Below, piece after piece: positions 42,991-54,690 of a DNA stretch of 64,000 bases. The notes beneath the pieces are model-generated. The model saw only the letters and a list, made by a program, of their open reading frames with translations. It did no database searches and was not told the DNA's origin. Position 1 is the first letter of the stretch. Each line of letters starts with the position of its first letter. Origin of the DNA: Diphasiastrum complanatum (lineage: Eukaryota > Streptophyta > Lycopodiopsida > Lycopodiales > Lycopodiaceae); NCBI GenBank assembly GCA_029204225.1, contig CM055115.1:8799466-8863465 (forward strand). The letters are read 5' to 3'. The position numbers were made by a program, and so were the translations under genes.

Positions 42991-43760
42991 CACCTAGGCT
43001 TCACACGTGCGAGATCAGAGTGTCAAAAAATTTGTAATAGGGCTCTGTTCCACAAGACAATATCATGCAAAAAGGTGCAAACACCCATTCTAGCCCAAAA
43101 TTGATGCTACCAAAAAACTTAAACAATCAATTAGACTTCCATGAAGCATTCATACTGATCCTAAGATGCAGTATAGGTTGAGAACAAAGTTTTCTTGATT
43201 TGTAGAAGTCAAAATAGCTTCAAACTTGATGGAGTTGGTGCATAAGCCACCGGCTATCAATTTACAGGTCCGATAGCTTGATGGGAAGGTAAAAAAAAAT
43301 GCTAATCATGCTGTAAATAATTCCAGAATGATCTCCTTATGGATTTGGAGAGATCTATCCCCCAAAAATCACCAAAAAATGGTCATTTTTGAACTTCTTT
43401 TACTTCCTACAAGTTCAATTGCTGGAATTCCTGGTTCTAACTTCAGGGAAAGCTTCAAAAGACTTTGGTATACCTATTTACAAGATCTACATGGTGTTTT
43501 ATAGCCACCTACTATCCAACTTTATGAAAAACAAGCAAAAATGATGATTTTTCGCTATTTTCCGGTTTTTTCATCACAATGAAGTGGAAATTCATGACAT
43601 ACAACTCTTTCTCTAACACATGCAAACCAATTTATAGAATTACAACCATCTAATTGGTCTGATCTTGCTGGATTATGGTTCGTCCTATCTATTTTGTGCC
43701 AAAAAACATGAAAAACCAAACAATTTTGACCAAAACATAGCCTAGAATCCTTAATCATTG
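42991..43760. other. no recognisable gene
   Basis: AT-rich with short ORFs only. It could be the eroded front of the chromovirus internal region, but no reverse transcriptase motif is readable. Confidence 0.4.
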
Positions 43761-45310
43761 GAAAGAACCAGCATGCATCATTGGAAAGAGCCGGATTGGA
43801 GAAGTTAATCAGTTATGCTTTACTGAGCTCCAATCCAAGTTGTATCTTTCTCTACGAGATCTTTGTCGGACCGATGAGTTTTTTGGTCATATATGGCATG
43901 ATGTCCTGGCAGGAAGCTCTATTTTGAGAGAAAATCTAGGAAAGCATTATTCCAAGAAATCTCATGAAGAGAAGATACTTGATAGTTATTTCATTAGAAA
44001 TGGTTTGCTTTTCCATAAAGGAAAAGTTTGTGCGCCAGATATTGTGGACATTAGGGCCCCAATCCTACGCGAGTGACATGATAGCCCTAGCGCGGGACAT
44101 CTTGGTATACAGAGGACACTTGAACTTGTTAAGTGAAAATTTTACTGGCCAAAAATGAATGGTCAGGTCGAGGCATATGTTCAAAAATGTGAACAATGCC
44201 AAGTAAATAAAGCAGAAACCAGCAAGAAATGGGAAAGTACTTCCATGGATTTTGTGGTCGGACTTCCCAAGTTAGGGAAGGATCACGATGCTATTTGGGT
44301 AGTAGTTGACAGGCTAACGAAAATGGTGCAGTTGATTCCAACAAAAACTACTGTCAAAGCTTCTGAACTTGCTCAACTCTTCATTGAAAAGGTGTTCAGT
44401 TTGTATGGTTTGCTAAACGATATCGTTAATGATCAGGATTCCAAGTTCACTGGCAATTTCTGGTAGGCGGTCTTTGAAAGACTGGAAACTACTTTATGTG
44501 TATCATTTATGGATCACCTAGAAACCGATGGTCAGACCGAATGTGTCAACTAGTCGATGGAAGATATGCTTTGCTCATATGTTTCCATGCAACAATCGAA
44601 TTGGGAAAAGTATCTCCCAATGGTTGAGTTCGCATACAATAGTATGAAGTATTTTGCCACTGGTTTTAGTTCTTTTATGCTCTTGTACGGCTTTTAGCCT
44701 CGTTCTCCTATCTCCGTTGGACTCAAAGGTCTCAAGGTTTAAGCTGCAGCAAATTTCTTGCATGATATGTAGGAAATGTTGCAGGTGGCTAGGGAAAGCA
44801 TTAGATCGGCTCAAGATAGAGCCAATTCTATGCCAACCGAAGTCGCATTCCTTGAGAGTTTGAGATCGGTGATTGGGTGTACCTTAGAATCCCCAGGGAC
44901 TCTAAGACACTTCGAACGGGGAAATGTCCGAAGTTATCTCCACATTTTAGCGATCTTTTCAAAGTTCTTAACAAGATTGGTAGGGCTGCTTATAGACTAG
45001 AACTCCTTGTTGGAACTAAGGTTCATCCTATATTCCATGTTAGTCATTTAAAGGAACAACTTGGTGGGAAAGATGACCTGATACCACAGATGATCTAATT
45101 CTATTGGAGGATTTGACTGCTTTTGTACCCCATGAACCGGAAAGGATCGTGGATACTTGACGACATCAACTGAGAAATCGTTTGATTTTTGAACATCTGA
45201 TTTGTTGGAAAGATAAGTTAAATGATGAGGACACCTGGGAGAAGGAGGATGATTTAAGATTTAGATTCCCTAGTTTTTTTTCCAAAGAAGGAAGCTTTTA
45301 TGGGTGGGGG
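43761..45310 (+). pseudogene. chromovirus integrase to chromodomain
   Basis: Plus strand: end of RNase H ('LYLSLRDLCRTDEFFGHIWH'), then integrase zinc finger ('LRE-HDSPSAGHLGIQRTL', 'YWPKMNGQVEAYVQKCEQCQ'). The core has 'SMDFVVGLPKLGKDHDAIWV', 'NDIVNDQDSKFTGNFW' holding the second Asp, a stop at about 44464, and 'LETDGQTECVN' holding the Glu. Then come the GPY/F region ('VHPIFHVSHLKEQLG') and a chromodomain remnant 'LICWKDKLNDEDTWEKEDDL' at about 45190-45270. Stops at about 44074, 44464 and 44554 and several frameshifts make it inactive. The 3' LTR follows at 45315 after a G-rich purine tract. Confidence 0.85.
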
Positions 45311-45314
45311 GGAA

Positions 45315-45725
45315 TGTTATATACCATAACGATACGCCCCTCAGTGACGGCCTCGCAAGGAGCATGATGCAAGACTGGAGTTTTCAATATGTTTCGGTGC
45401 CACGCATCACCATCCTAGGTGGTCACATGTCGCCGGCAAAACTGTGCTTGAAGGGACCCACTGTGCTATGCCTATATAGTGGTGGGGTTTCTCGTGCATG
45501 AGCTGGGATGCATCTTTAGGCTAGGAGATGTGTGCTAGGGAGAGTAGAGTGCGTATGGGATGCCAGTTATCGTAGGAGGCTTGATCGGGCATGATTATGT
45601 CGATTGCTCCAGTGCATGGGGGTGGGTCGGTTGTGACCCTATAGATGGGCAGTTACGGTGCATCGTCACTGGTATGGGGTGTGTGGAACCTTTAAGGCAG
45701 TCGATGATCCTAGGGAGTTGTAACA
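45315..45725 (+). repeat. chromovirus 3' LTR, right arm inner copy
   Basis: 411 bp, TGTTATATACC...GTTGTAACA with 5-bp inverted ends TGTTA/TAACA, preceded by the purine tract gggtggggggga. The TATA block 'cctatatagtgg' is at about 45470. Confidence 0.85.
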
Positions 45726-45739
45726 TATTCCCAATCATT

Positions 45740-46020
45740 ATTCTTGTTAATACATTATGAATATGCACGTGAATTAGACATTGGCCATTGAGTTGAAGAG
45801 AATCCATAGGAATAAGAGTCGCGAGTAGAGGCCACTTCAAGCTCTTGTGAAATGGATCCATGAGGCATTGAACAAGATTGGTATGAGTTGGATTTCTATG
45901 GCATAATGAAATCTCTTCATTGCTAGTAGTATCCATGTTGAATACCTCATTTCCATTAGATTGTTGTCAAAAATAAAATCATTCACTGAAGCTCCCAAAT
46001 CAAACTGAAATGGTTCGCAT
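45740..46020 (-). other. shortened unknown ORF stretch, right arm
   Basis: Mirror of 39108-39409 with the same deletions. Confidence 0.45.
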
Positions 46021-46021
46021 A

Positions 46022-46527
46022 TCGATGCCTTTAGCTCGTAGTGATGAAATTAAATTCTTTTTTGTAATTAATAAATTATACTGTTCATGCTCTTTTTGAT
46101 TGAAAGACACTTAACGAATTAACTTATCTTTTTGGCTTGTAAAACTTTGTGCCTGTTCAGATATATTCTAAGCAAAATACTGACACAATGGTAATACTAC
46201 CAGGGAGCCATAGTAAAGGCCACGAGCAATTGAGATAGAGTAATCACAATTACTATTTCCTCTACCAAGTAAATTGTAGACCTCAATTATCTTGCCTTTC
46301 AAGAATATAAACAACGATAAAAGATTTTCTATTTTTTCAGTTAATTTGATGCCATGTTACTCCTCAATATCCAGCTAGTAAAGAATCTTGCGATAGTCAT
46401 TCTAGAGGTGCAACTAGTGAAGAATCACTCAACAAAATTTCCTTACTGCAGAAATGAGTTTTGTCCTTCCCACAACTATGTCATCAAAAAGATCACGTAC
46501 GATGCACACCAAACTTTCCAAACCTTC
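46022..46527 (-). pseudogene. truncated BPS1/ROH1-like 3' end, right arm
   Basis: Mirror of 38609-39107. The minus strand starts within the C-terminal helix at about 46527, has the stop at 46431-46429, and then the shared downstream flank. Confidence 0.8.
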
Positions 46528-46989
46528 AAAGTATTCACTGTATTTATCTTCCTATTTTGTGTATACCATCCATAGTAATGGATAATAGAAATCAACTAGT
46601 AGCTCTATTCAACTTTTCTATGAGTATTTTTGGACATTCAACATCTTATCATTGGATGTTACAAGAAACCTTAAGTAATGATCTGTTTTGAAGGTTTGGC
46701 TGCAATTATTTTCAAAGGCCGGATCCTTTTCTCTCAAATATTCTAAAGCGATATCATGTGAAGTCTTTCATTTATTACCACATATTAGATTCCACTTTTA
46801 ACCTCACAATTGACATCCAAAACTGCGGATAACTCAATGGTCACAAAGATATCAGTTACGAGTTCAACTGAATGAATTCAAACCAGGACATCAATAACCA
46901 GTATTAAGCAATTATTTATAGGGATTACCAAAATCCTAACTGCAAAATACATTTCCTGATACTACTTACTACCATCTGATGTCCACTCT

Positions 46990-47760
46990 TCTTCCTTCCT
47001 TAGAATTTTCAGTTCTCTGGAAATCTATTTCAGCTAAGGTACCAAAAAGATGTAATGACAGTAGTAAATGTTTAAAAATCAGTTACAATAGGAAAAAGTC
47101 CAAAACAATTTATGTTATATCAAAAATCATTTACTAGTATGTGAAACCGTACTAGTCTGATCTTTTGAATATAATTCACCATAGGATTTTACTGGAAATG
47201 AAATCAGTTATGTAATTTCTATTACGACAAATTTTCCAATCAAATTGGACTGTTTTTCCTTTTTATTGACTGGTTTGGCATTACTCCGTTAATATTGATA
47301 AAACCTATCCAAACACAGAATATAAAATTACATGAATGGAAATCCCACCAATAGAATTTCAATAATTCTTGAATCATATGCTGTCAGATTTACTGTCTAG
47401 ATAAAGAATACCATTCCCACTCATTCAATCTGATCATTTCATATTGTTTGATGATTTTAATAAAATTTAACGAGTATCTTGCACAAACATTTCTTTGACT
47501 GATAGAATTCTAGCGATCAACATCAATTAGAAAACTATTAGACAAGTAACTTTCAAATTTTTACCAAATTCAAATTCAACAACAAAGAAAAAAAATTCAA
47601 ATTTTAACTTTCAATCTGGGAGTTCCCAACTCCAAAAGTAAAAAGAATGACAATACAATAAACCTGTCCGCAATTTCATTGCGGTTCCTCCTGTCAATTT
47701 TAACTTATCTATCACCACAAAGTAATTTAGACTTAGTGAAAACACTGTGACCAATTCTGA
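46990..47760 (-). repeat. dispersed repeat R3, copy 3
   Basis: Right-arm partner of 37385-38140, including the perfect small hairpin. Confidence 0.75.
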
Positions 47761-47795
47761 GTGATAAACTCAATTTAATGAATTCACTAAAGGAG

Positions 47796-48205
47796 CATGA
47801 TGCAAGACTGGAGTTTTCAACATGTTTGGGTGCCACGCATCACCATCCTAGGTGGTCACGTGTCGCCGACAAGACCGTGCTTGAAGGGACCCACTGTGCT
47901 ATGCCTATATAGTGGTGGGGTTTCTCTCTTTCCATTCACTCAATCTACCCAGGAGTTCGTGGATGGAGAGCACGTGCATGACCCGGGATGCATCTTTAGG
48001 CTTGGAGATGTGTGCTAGGGAGCGTAGAGTGCGTATGGGATGCCAATTATCGTAGGAGGCTTGACCGGGCATGATTATGTCGATTGCTCCAGTGCATGGG
48101 GGTGGGTCGGTTGTGACCCTACGGATGGGCAGTTACGGTGCATCGTCACTTGTATGGGGTCTACGGAACCTTTAAGGCAGTCAATGATCCTAGGGAGTTG
48201 TAACA
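47796..48205 (+). repeat. chromovirus LTR, right arm outer copy
   Basis: Lacks the first 45 or so bases of the LTR, like its mirror at 36964-37372, and ends GTTGTAACA. No pol sequence upstream; it is joined to R3. Confidence 0.75.
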
Positions 48206-48224
48206 TATTCCCAATCATTATTCT

Positions 48225-48640
48225 TGTTAATACATTCTGAATATGCACGTGAATTAGATATTGGCCATTGAGTTGAAGAGAATCCATAGGAATAAGAGTC
48301 TCCAATAGAAGCCACTTTAAGCTCTTGTGAAATGGATTCATGAGGCATTGAACAAGAATCCGAGTAATGATATGAGTTGGATTTCTATGCAATAATGAAA
48401 TCTCTTCATTGCTAGTAGTATCCATGTTGAATACCTCATACTCCATTAGATTGTTGTCAAAAATAAAATCATTCACTAAAGCTCCCAAATCAAACTGAAA
48501 TGGTTCGCATATCGGGTTCTTAAAATAGCCACTCAATTTCAAGCCATGGAATATTGGTGCTGTATAGTCCTCATTTTGAAAGTCTGGTGAATGTCTTGAT
48601 CGACTTTCTTTGAGCATAACACTATTCTCAATTTGAAGAC
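48225..48640 (-). other. unknown ORF stretch, right arm
   Basis: Mirror of 36531-36960, open on the minus strand as part of 48710-48075 (211 codons). See the left-arm entry. Confidence 0.35.
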
Positions 48641-49217
48641 CAAAAAAGCTCTTCATGTGATCAAGATGAATGTGACAAATTGAACTTCTCAAGGAAGTTG
48701 GTAAGTGCACTACATCTAGTAAGGCTTGGGAATCTCTAAAGAAGGTTTATGAGTCCAAGTTTACATCAAGGGTTCTAACCCTTAGGAGTCAAATCTTTTC
48801 AAGTTTTTAAAATAAGGATGAAAGTGCTTATGCTTTTGTTTTGAGGGTTAAAGCATTCAATGATGAGTTAGCATGTATTGATGAAAGACTTAAGGAGATA
48901 GCACTTGTTCAAGTAGTTTTCAATGGCTTGTTGGATGATCATGCTAATCTTGCTCAAAGTTTTGTTATTCAAAAGACATTGCCAAGTATTGTGGACATGC
49001 AAGAAATCTTGGTGAATAAGGAGTTTAGGCTTCTATCAAGAGGAGGATCCACTTCCACATCTCAACCTGGAAAGGAGGAGGCTATGTTCTCAAAGGGCAA
49101 GTTCAAGGGCAACAACAAAGTCAAGTGATCTAAAGGACAATCTCAAGGTGAGTCTTCTACTTTTGTTGGCAAGAAGAAAGATAAATCTAAGCTTAAATGC
49201 TTCTATTGTGGAGTCAA
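48641..49217 (+). pseudogene. copia Gag fragment in right arm
   Basis: Mirror of 35931-36530. Plus strand reads 'KALHVIKMNVTN', then frameshifted text, then a clean stretch from 48841 ('RVKAFNDELACIDERL' to 'EEAMFSKGKFKGNNK'), a stop, and 'KLKCFYCGVK', cut in the middle of the zinc knuckle. Confidence 0.8.
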
Positions 49218-49884
49218 AACATGGCAAGGTTGTCATCGATGGGACCAAGTCCCGACATTTGTGACATTGTGTAGCACATATATGACATAGTGTACATATG
49301 ACAAGGATGTGTGTACATTGTAAAAATTGAAAAGTACTGTATTGATAGATTTCTGCCATCGTAGGACACTTAAGATTTCAATTCCAACAGTTTGTCCTTT
49401 CATGAATTGTATCCCAAGGGATCAATCACAAATTTGAGTTTATTGAACTTCTGCCTTAAACAATTGCAATTGATGATCATATGCCTATAGCTCGTAGTGA
49501 TGAAATTAATTTTTTTTTTGTAATTAATAAATTATATTGTTCATGCTCTTTTTGATTGAAAGACACTTAACGAATTAAGTTCTCTTTTTGGCTTGTAAAA
49601 CTTTGTGCCCGTTCAGATATATTCTAAGCAAAATGCTGATGCAATGGTAATACTACAAAGGAGCCATAGTAAAGGCCACGAGCAATTGAGACAGAGCAAT
49701 CACAATTACAATTTTCTCTACCAAGTAAATTGTAGACCTCAATTATCTTGCCTTTCAAGAATATAAACAACGATAAAAGATTTCTATTTTTGTCAGTTAA
49801 TTTGATGCCATGTTACTCCTCAATATCCAGCTAGTAAAGAATCTTGCGATAGTCATTCTAGATGTGCAACTAGCGAAGAATCAC

Positions 49885-50829
49885 TCAACAAAATTTCGTT
49901 ACTGCAGAAATGAGTTTTGTCCTACCCGCGACTATGTCATCAAAAAGATCACGTACGGTGCACTCCAAACTTTTCAAACCACAGTTCAGACTGTTTAAGC
50001 TATGCCGAAGCTCCGTAACATCTGACATTTGCAATTCGAACGAGCGCGGAACCTGTTCTCCAAATGACTGAAATTCAATGAAAAAATTATCCACATGAGC
50101 TTGCATGTTTCCATATTCTCTTAGAAGGATTTTCTCTTTCGTTTCCTCACTGAACCGCATGCCAATTCGTTCGATAAGCGTTTGATGTGAATTAGACGTA
50201 GATTTAGCTCATTCGCCCGTCGAACAAATCGCAATCAGTTTAGCGGAGTAAGAACTATCCATGTGAAGGAGTCCAAACAGAAGAATCATTGAAACGAAAG
50301 AAATTATGCTCTTCATGGGGTAAATTACTGCGCAAGGATCAAATTGCTTTGCATATCTGCTACCAAAATACCAAAGCTCCTCCTCTGCCTCAAGTTTCAT
50401 ATCAACAAGTTGCTTGTTTGCTTGATGTATTCTGGACATCTCTCGTCGGCAATGATTTAGAGCCTGAACTATGGTATCATAATCATCCCCACCTGCTTGA
50501 AGAGCTTCAACAGCTATATGGACTACCCGCCCATAAATTCGCAATCTGGAAATACCCGTCATCAAAGCTTTATAAACATTCATAAGTCGCACTGTCTCAT
50601 CCATCAGAGTACTAAAGCATTTTAATGGAAAAACAACCTTCTCCGCTAGATCCAAAACGGCTGCAAGAGAAGATCTGAGGATATCCACAGCATACTGCAT
50701 CCAGTCTATTGTGAAAAACTTATCTCCAATTGACTCTTCCAATTTTTGCAGACATGACAACAAATTGTCGTGAAATGACATATTGGCAGCACCATGACCG
50801 TGAGATCGCAGCGAATTCACAAAAACCAT
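49885..50829 (-). pseudogene. BPS1/ROH1-like gene, copy 3 (single nonsense codon)
   Basis: Full length, from ATG 50829-50827 to the normal stop at 49885. Codon 207, TGG (Trp) in the other two copies, is TGA here (50211-50209), so the first 206 codons are open and the last 107 are read in the same frame afterwards. There are no frameshifts and few other changes from the open copy (for example Ala63-to-Pro-type, Leu/Arg and Gly/Asp differences). The hydrophobic segment is retained in the 206-codon product; the conserved C-terminal helix is lost. TATA and CT-rich leader present upstream. Recently disabled. Confidence 0.85.
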
Positions 50830-51125
50830 GGCGTTGTTTCTTTAGGCAGAGTTAAGGAAGCAACCTTTGCCGTCTGTGTATTTTGCAGAAATCAAGGTAA
50901 GGCTACCTGCCTACCGCTGTACCTTCTGAAATAGCTTGAGAACGTTGTCAAGAAAAAAAAATTATGAAGTAAAATTCGCCTTGAGATTTTCGACGAACCC
51001 AGCTACGGATTATCACTGACTCAGAGGTTCGAAGGAATTTATTGAGTTCCGCCCTCTGTCTCTTACATTCAACACGTCTGCATTCAAGTAAGGCTGTTTT
51101 TGGCAAATCGTTCGCACTCTCACTC

Positions 51126-51135
<10 letters not shown>

Positions 51136-51179
<44 letters not shown>
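51136..51179. repeat. (CT)n microsatellite at palindrome outer edge
   Basis: About 22 CT units in the leader of copy 3, longer than in copies 1 and 2. Confidence 0.95.
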
Positions 51180-51182
<3 letters not shown>

Positions 51183-51210
51183 CAAGTGTGTGGTGTTCTC
51201 TCTATCGATC

Positions 51211-51221
51211 TCTATTTATAT
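51211..51221 (-). promoter_or_regulatory. probable TATA box of BPS1/ROH1-like copy 3
   Basis: Minus strand reads tataaatagag at the position equivalent to 22361-22370 in copy 1, followed by the same 'atcgatagagagaacacc'. Confidence 0.5.
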
Positions 51222-51959
51222 GCTATTTGGACACCTTCAAAACCCTAGTCGTTACATAATATGTAGTACCCTAGAACGTGACTAAATGCATATTGGACCC
51301 CTAAGAGGGCTAAAACTTGGGACCAAAAAACACTTTGGATACCAACCCAAAAAAGTGATCCAAGGGAGTTGCCTGAAATATGACTAGGTAATAGAATGCT
51401 ATGGTTAACCTCGGTACTCGTTATTTATTTAGATATGTCGGACTATGCATCGCATTTTCAAGTTGCACCGCATGCCAAAGTGCTATTTGTCTTTCAAAGA
51501 AAAGCAAATATGTCCACAAGGTGAGGATGAGGGTCTTCAGCTAGAGCCTACACTACATCATGGGTGACTAGGAGGAGGCTATGCTAGACATCACTAGTTG
51601 GCCTTTAGGTATCATGATTCAGCCCTATCTCCTTAGGCTTTACTATGAAGAATTTAGGATTTCACTTTTAGGTTGTTTACACGTTGCAGACAATTTGTGA
51701 TTTGCTTTTATGAAATTTGGATAATGGAATTATAGAAGTTGGAACTACATGCCATTCATCGTTTATGTATGTACTACGATTTCAGACTTGTCACTGTATT
51801 CTAATTATGGTAACAAGCATTACTTCCCCTCGCATCAGACAAGCATTCATTGCATTGAATAATGATCACTTAAATAAGAATAATGAGATTCTACTATATG
51901 AGCAAAACTTCATAAGTATAATCTTGAAAATAGCATAGAGAGAGTAAATCATTCACATC

Positions 51960-53690
51960 AATAAAATGAGAATAGACTAACTCACTAACTTCACTTCATT
52001 CCATTTCAAAGAAATATGCGAGAACAAATGCTCCCTCGTAGATGTTCTAAATATGAAATAACCGTCTTAACTTCCATAACCACTTCTTGGCATTGGCCCT
52101 TCGATAATCGCAAGCCTGAATCCATTGGTGAGTGAGCTAGTTTACAATTGATCAAATTGTATCTGATAAGGGTATTGTGAAGATACCGTTGCTGAGTGAT
52201 AAAGATCAGCCTTCTCGCTGTGTTGAATGCCCAAACAGAAGTGAGCTTTGCCCAAATCGGTCCTGTCAAGTTCGGAAGACAGCATCTTTTTAGCATCCTT
52301 CACCAGATTGGTACTATTGTTGAAAAGCAACGTATCATCGACATACGAGGTGATAATTATAAAAGATTATTGCATTAACTTGAAGTAGACATTAGAATCA
52401 GCCATAAAGTGCTTTGTGGAGTTTGTAGACATGATGCTTCATACCTTCGTGAACGTATCCTTCAAGCTGGAGCATGTAGATGTCTTTTTCGATGATTATG
52501 TTCAAATAAGCTGTCTATACATCGAGTTGATGTACTTCAAGGTCGGCTGCTGCAACATATGATAGGAGGGCTCGTATCAATGAATGCTTGACTACTAGAC
52601 TGAAAGTCTCATTTTAGTCAATGTTGGGGATCTGAGCGAATGCTCGTGCTACTAGTCGAGCCTTCCTTCGATCATAGCTCCATTGGCATTGTACTTGATG
52701 TTAAAGACCCATTTGCAATCAATAAGATTGTTGCCAGAGGGAGCTTCGACTAGTGACCATGTCTGGTTCTTGATCAGATAGGAATACTCTATGTTCATCG
52801 CTTCTCTCCAAACATTAAAGTCTGGTTGTCTAAGTGCCTCTTCGACGGTAGTCGGCTCATGTATTAAAAGACATGCCAAAACTCAGGAATGTACTCTGTG
52901 GGCTGTGTGCGCACTCGGTTTGATCTTCTTGGAGGAGGTGCCGTTGGCTGCCAATCCTTGGATTTGTTGTTGCTGAGTAACAACAACTTCTTTGTCTGAC
53001 TCATTGTCGGGTAGTCCATCGACTATAGGCACACTTGAGCCCGAGACTCGAATTGTCGTATCGGAGGCAGAGGCATCAAAGGTTTGCATGGAACTTTGCA
53101 TTTTCCTTTGAAATCGTCAAACTGATCCTCGATAAAGACTGTATCCCTACTGAATAAAATCGTATAGCTTGGTCAGATGAAGTGTATCCAATAAGGATGG
53201 TCTTGAGACCTTGGAAGTTGAATTTCTTCCTCGTCTCCTTTGGGATCTGCGCATAGGTGATGCATCCGAACACTCGAAGGTTCTTCATTGAAGCCTTAGA
53301 ACCTGTCCAAACCTCATGTGGTGTTTTGCCTACGAGGGCCTTAGTCGAACATTTGTTTTGAACATCGGCTGTAGTGGGGAGAGCTTCAACCCAGAAGCTC
53401 TTCGACAAAGATTCATGTGCCAGCATACATTTGGCTGCCTCGACCAGGGTACGATTCTTCCTCTCGACTAAGCCATTAGATTGAGGCAAATAAGGAGTGA
53501 TAAATTGTTGTTCAATGCCTTGGCTCTAGGAATACTCCTTGAACTTAGTAGAGATGTACTCTCCACCATTATTGGACCTCAGGGCTTTGATTTGTCTGCC
53601 AATTTCTTTCTTTGCATGCTCCTTGAAGATTCTGAAACAATTGAAAGCTTTTGACTTCTTCTTGATAAAGTACATGAAAGATTATAAAAC
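51960..53690 (-). pseudogene. copia A pol fragment 4 (integrase tail to reverse transcriptase)
   Basis: Minus strand from 53690: integrase core, frame-broken at about 53530, with 'QSNGLVERKNRTLVEAAKC' and 'GKTPHEVWTG' and the tail to about 53150. Then the linker and RT entry at 52879 ('EALRQPDFNVWREAMN', 'NQTWSLVEAP', 'DCKWVFNIKY'), palm text with many stops, and the catalytic 'SYVDDTLLFNN' at about 52320-52350 in a shifted frame. The thumb 'MLSSELDRTDLGKAHFCLGI' and 'GLRLSKGQCQ' is fused to an LTR piece at about 52090-51960. The most complete RT of this family in the window, but inactive. Confidence 0.85.
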
Positions 53691-54685
53691 GACCCCCAAA
53701 TAGACTGCCAATCTAAGGAAATTGCTAACGGAAGTCGTTCTATACCACAATTATAGCTCAAGCTCCATTGGGTTATGGAGTCGACTTATGAGCAAGAGTC
53801 TAAGAATGGTTTAGAAGAGCACAACTCTATTCTTCATTTGCTTAGAGATTCAGCATTGCTCAACAAAAAGATGAATAGCCATTGTAATGGGCTCATAGGC
53901 TCAAGAGTCGGACAACAATAGGTGATGAGGAGTATATCACTTGCTAGGGCACTCACATTCAAAGTCTATACCGCTTGACATATGCTTAAATAGCATATGA
54001 GCAAATTCGTGTCCATGGCTCATAAATATAGCACTTGGATGAATAGCTTTTCTTGGATATTAGTGACCTAAACACCAAACCCATACATAAACATCTTCAA
54101 GGGAGTGCAAGACTTCAGGTTTGGCTTGACTAGACGAAACAGTCAAACATTCTCACACTACAAATGAGTCTCATAGTAGAAGGTCGGTCCATCTCAATAA
54201 CAGAAGTTAGGCTTTCAAGTCTCCAATGCTATAATCACAAATAACAATAGTTGGCATTTGAACCTGGGTTCCCTCCACAATACACTTCTTATACCTCAGA
54301 GGCATTGATTCTTGGTTATAGGAATTAGGAGCCGTAGGGCACGGAGCAACCACGACAGCGATGAAGTATAAGCAGGGCTAGGTAGGTTAGGAACCGGAGG
54401 CAGGATCGCAGCAGCAGGGAAACCACGCGGCCAGGCAGGTTAACGTGGCCAGAGGGAGAGCGAGCCAAACAAGCAAGGAAACCACGCAGCCAGGCAGCAA
54501 GAGGAGAAGAAGGTCTACTGGAGCAGGGTTGCGGTTAGGTGAGGGAGGTTGCAAGAGGGAAAGAAACGAATCTGATGGCATGTAGGCAGATCGGAGGAGG
54601 GAGCGGGAATAGGCTGAGGGATGAGCACAGTGATGGCCTCTCCTTCACAGATGGGAAATGGGCAGGGTGAGGAGTTACATCACGG
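53691..54685. other. no recognisable gene
   Basis: Low coding potential. A G/A-rich section at 54400-54660 repeats 'aaccacgcggccaggcag' twice (about 54420 and 54479). Its minus-strand ORF of 64 codons is low-complexity Leu/Pro/Ser and not credible. Confidence 0.45.
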
Positions 54686-54690
54686 CTATC

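Larger units (their letters stand above)
44621..51175 (-). repeat. large inverted repeat IR1, right arm
   Basis: Mirror of 33988-40524. The inner edge is at 'tggttgagttcgcatac' (44621), the outer edge at the CT microsatellite (51136-51179). Unlike the left arm it continues into chromovirus integrase at its inner edge and into the native upstream region of the BPS1-like gene at its outer edge, so the right arm has the more complete sequence on both sides. Confidence 0.9.
49275..52290 (-). repeat. segmental duplication, copy 3
   Basis: Direct repeat of 20463-23480. It overlaps the right arm of IR1 and extends past its outer edge. Confidence 0.85.

Noticed and set aside
54387-54581. 64-codon hydrophobic ORF that could pass for a membrane peptide
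   Set aside because: Leu/Pro/Cys low complexity opposite a G-rich direct repeat; no conserved start or relative.
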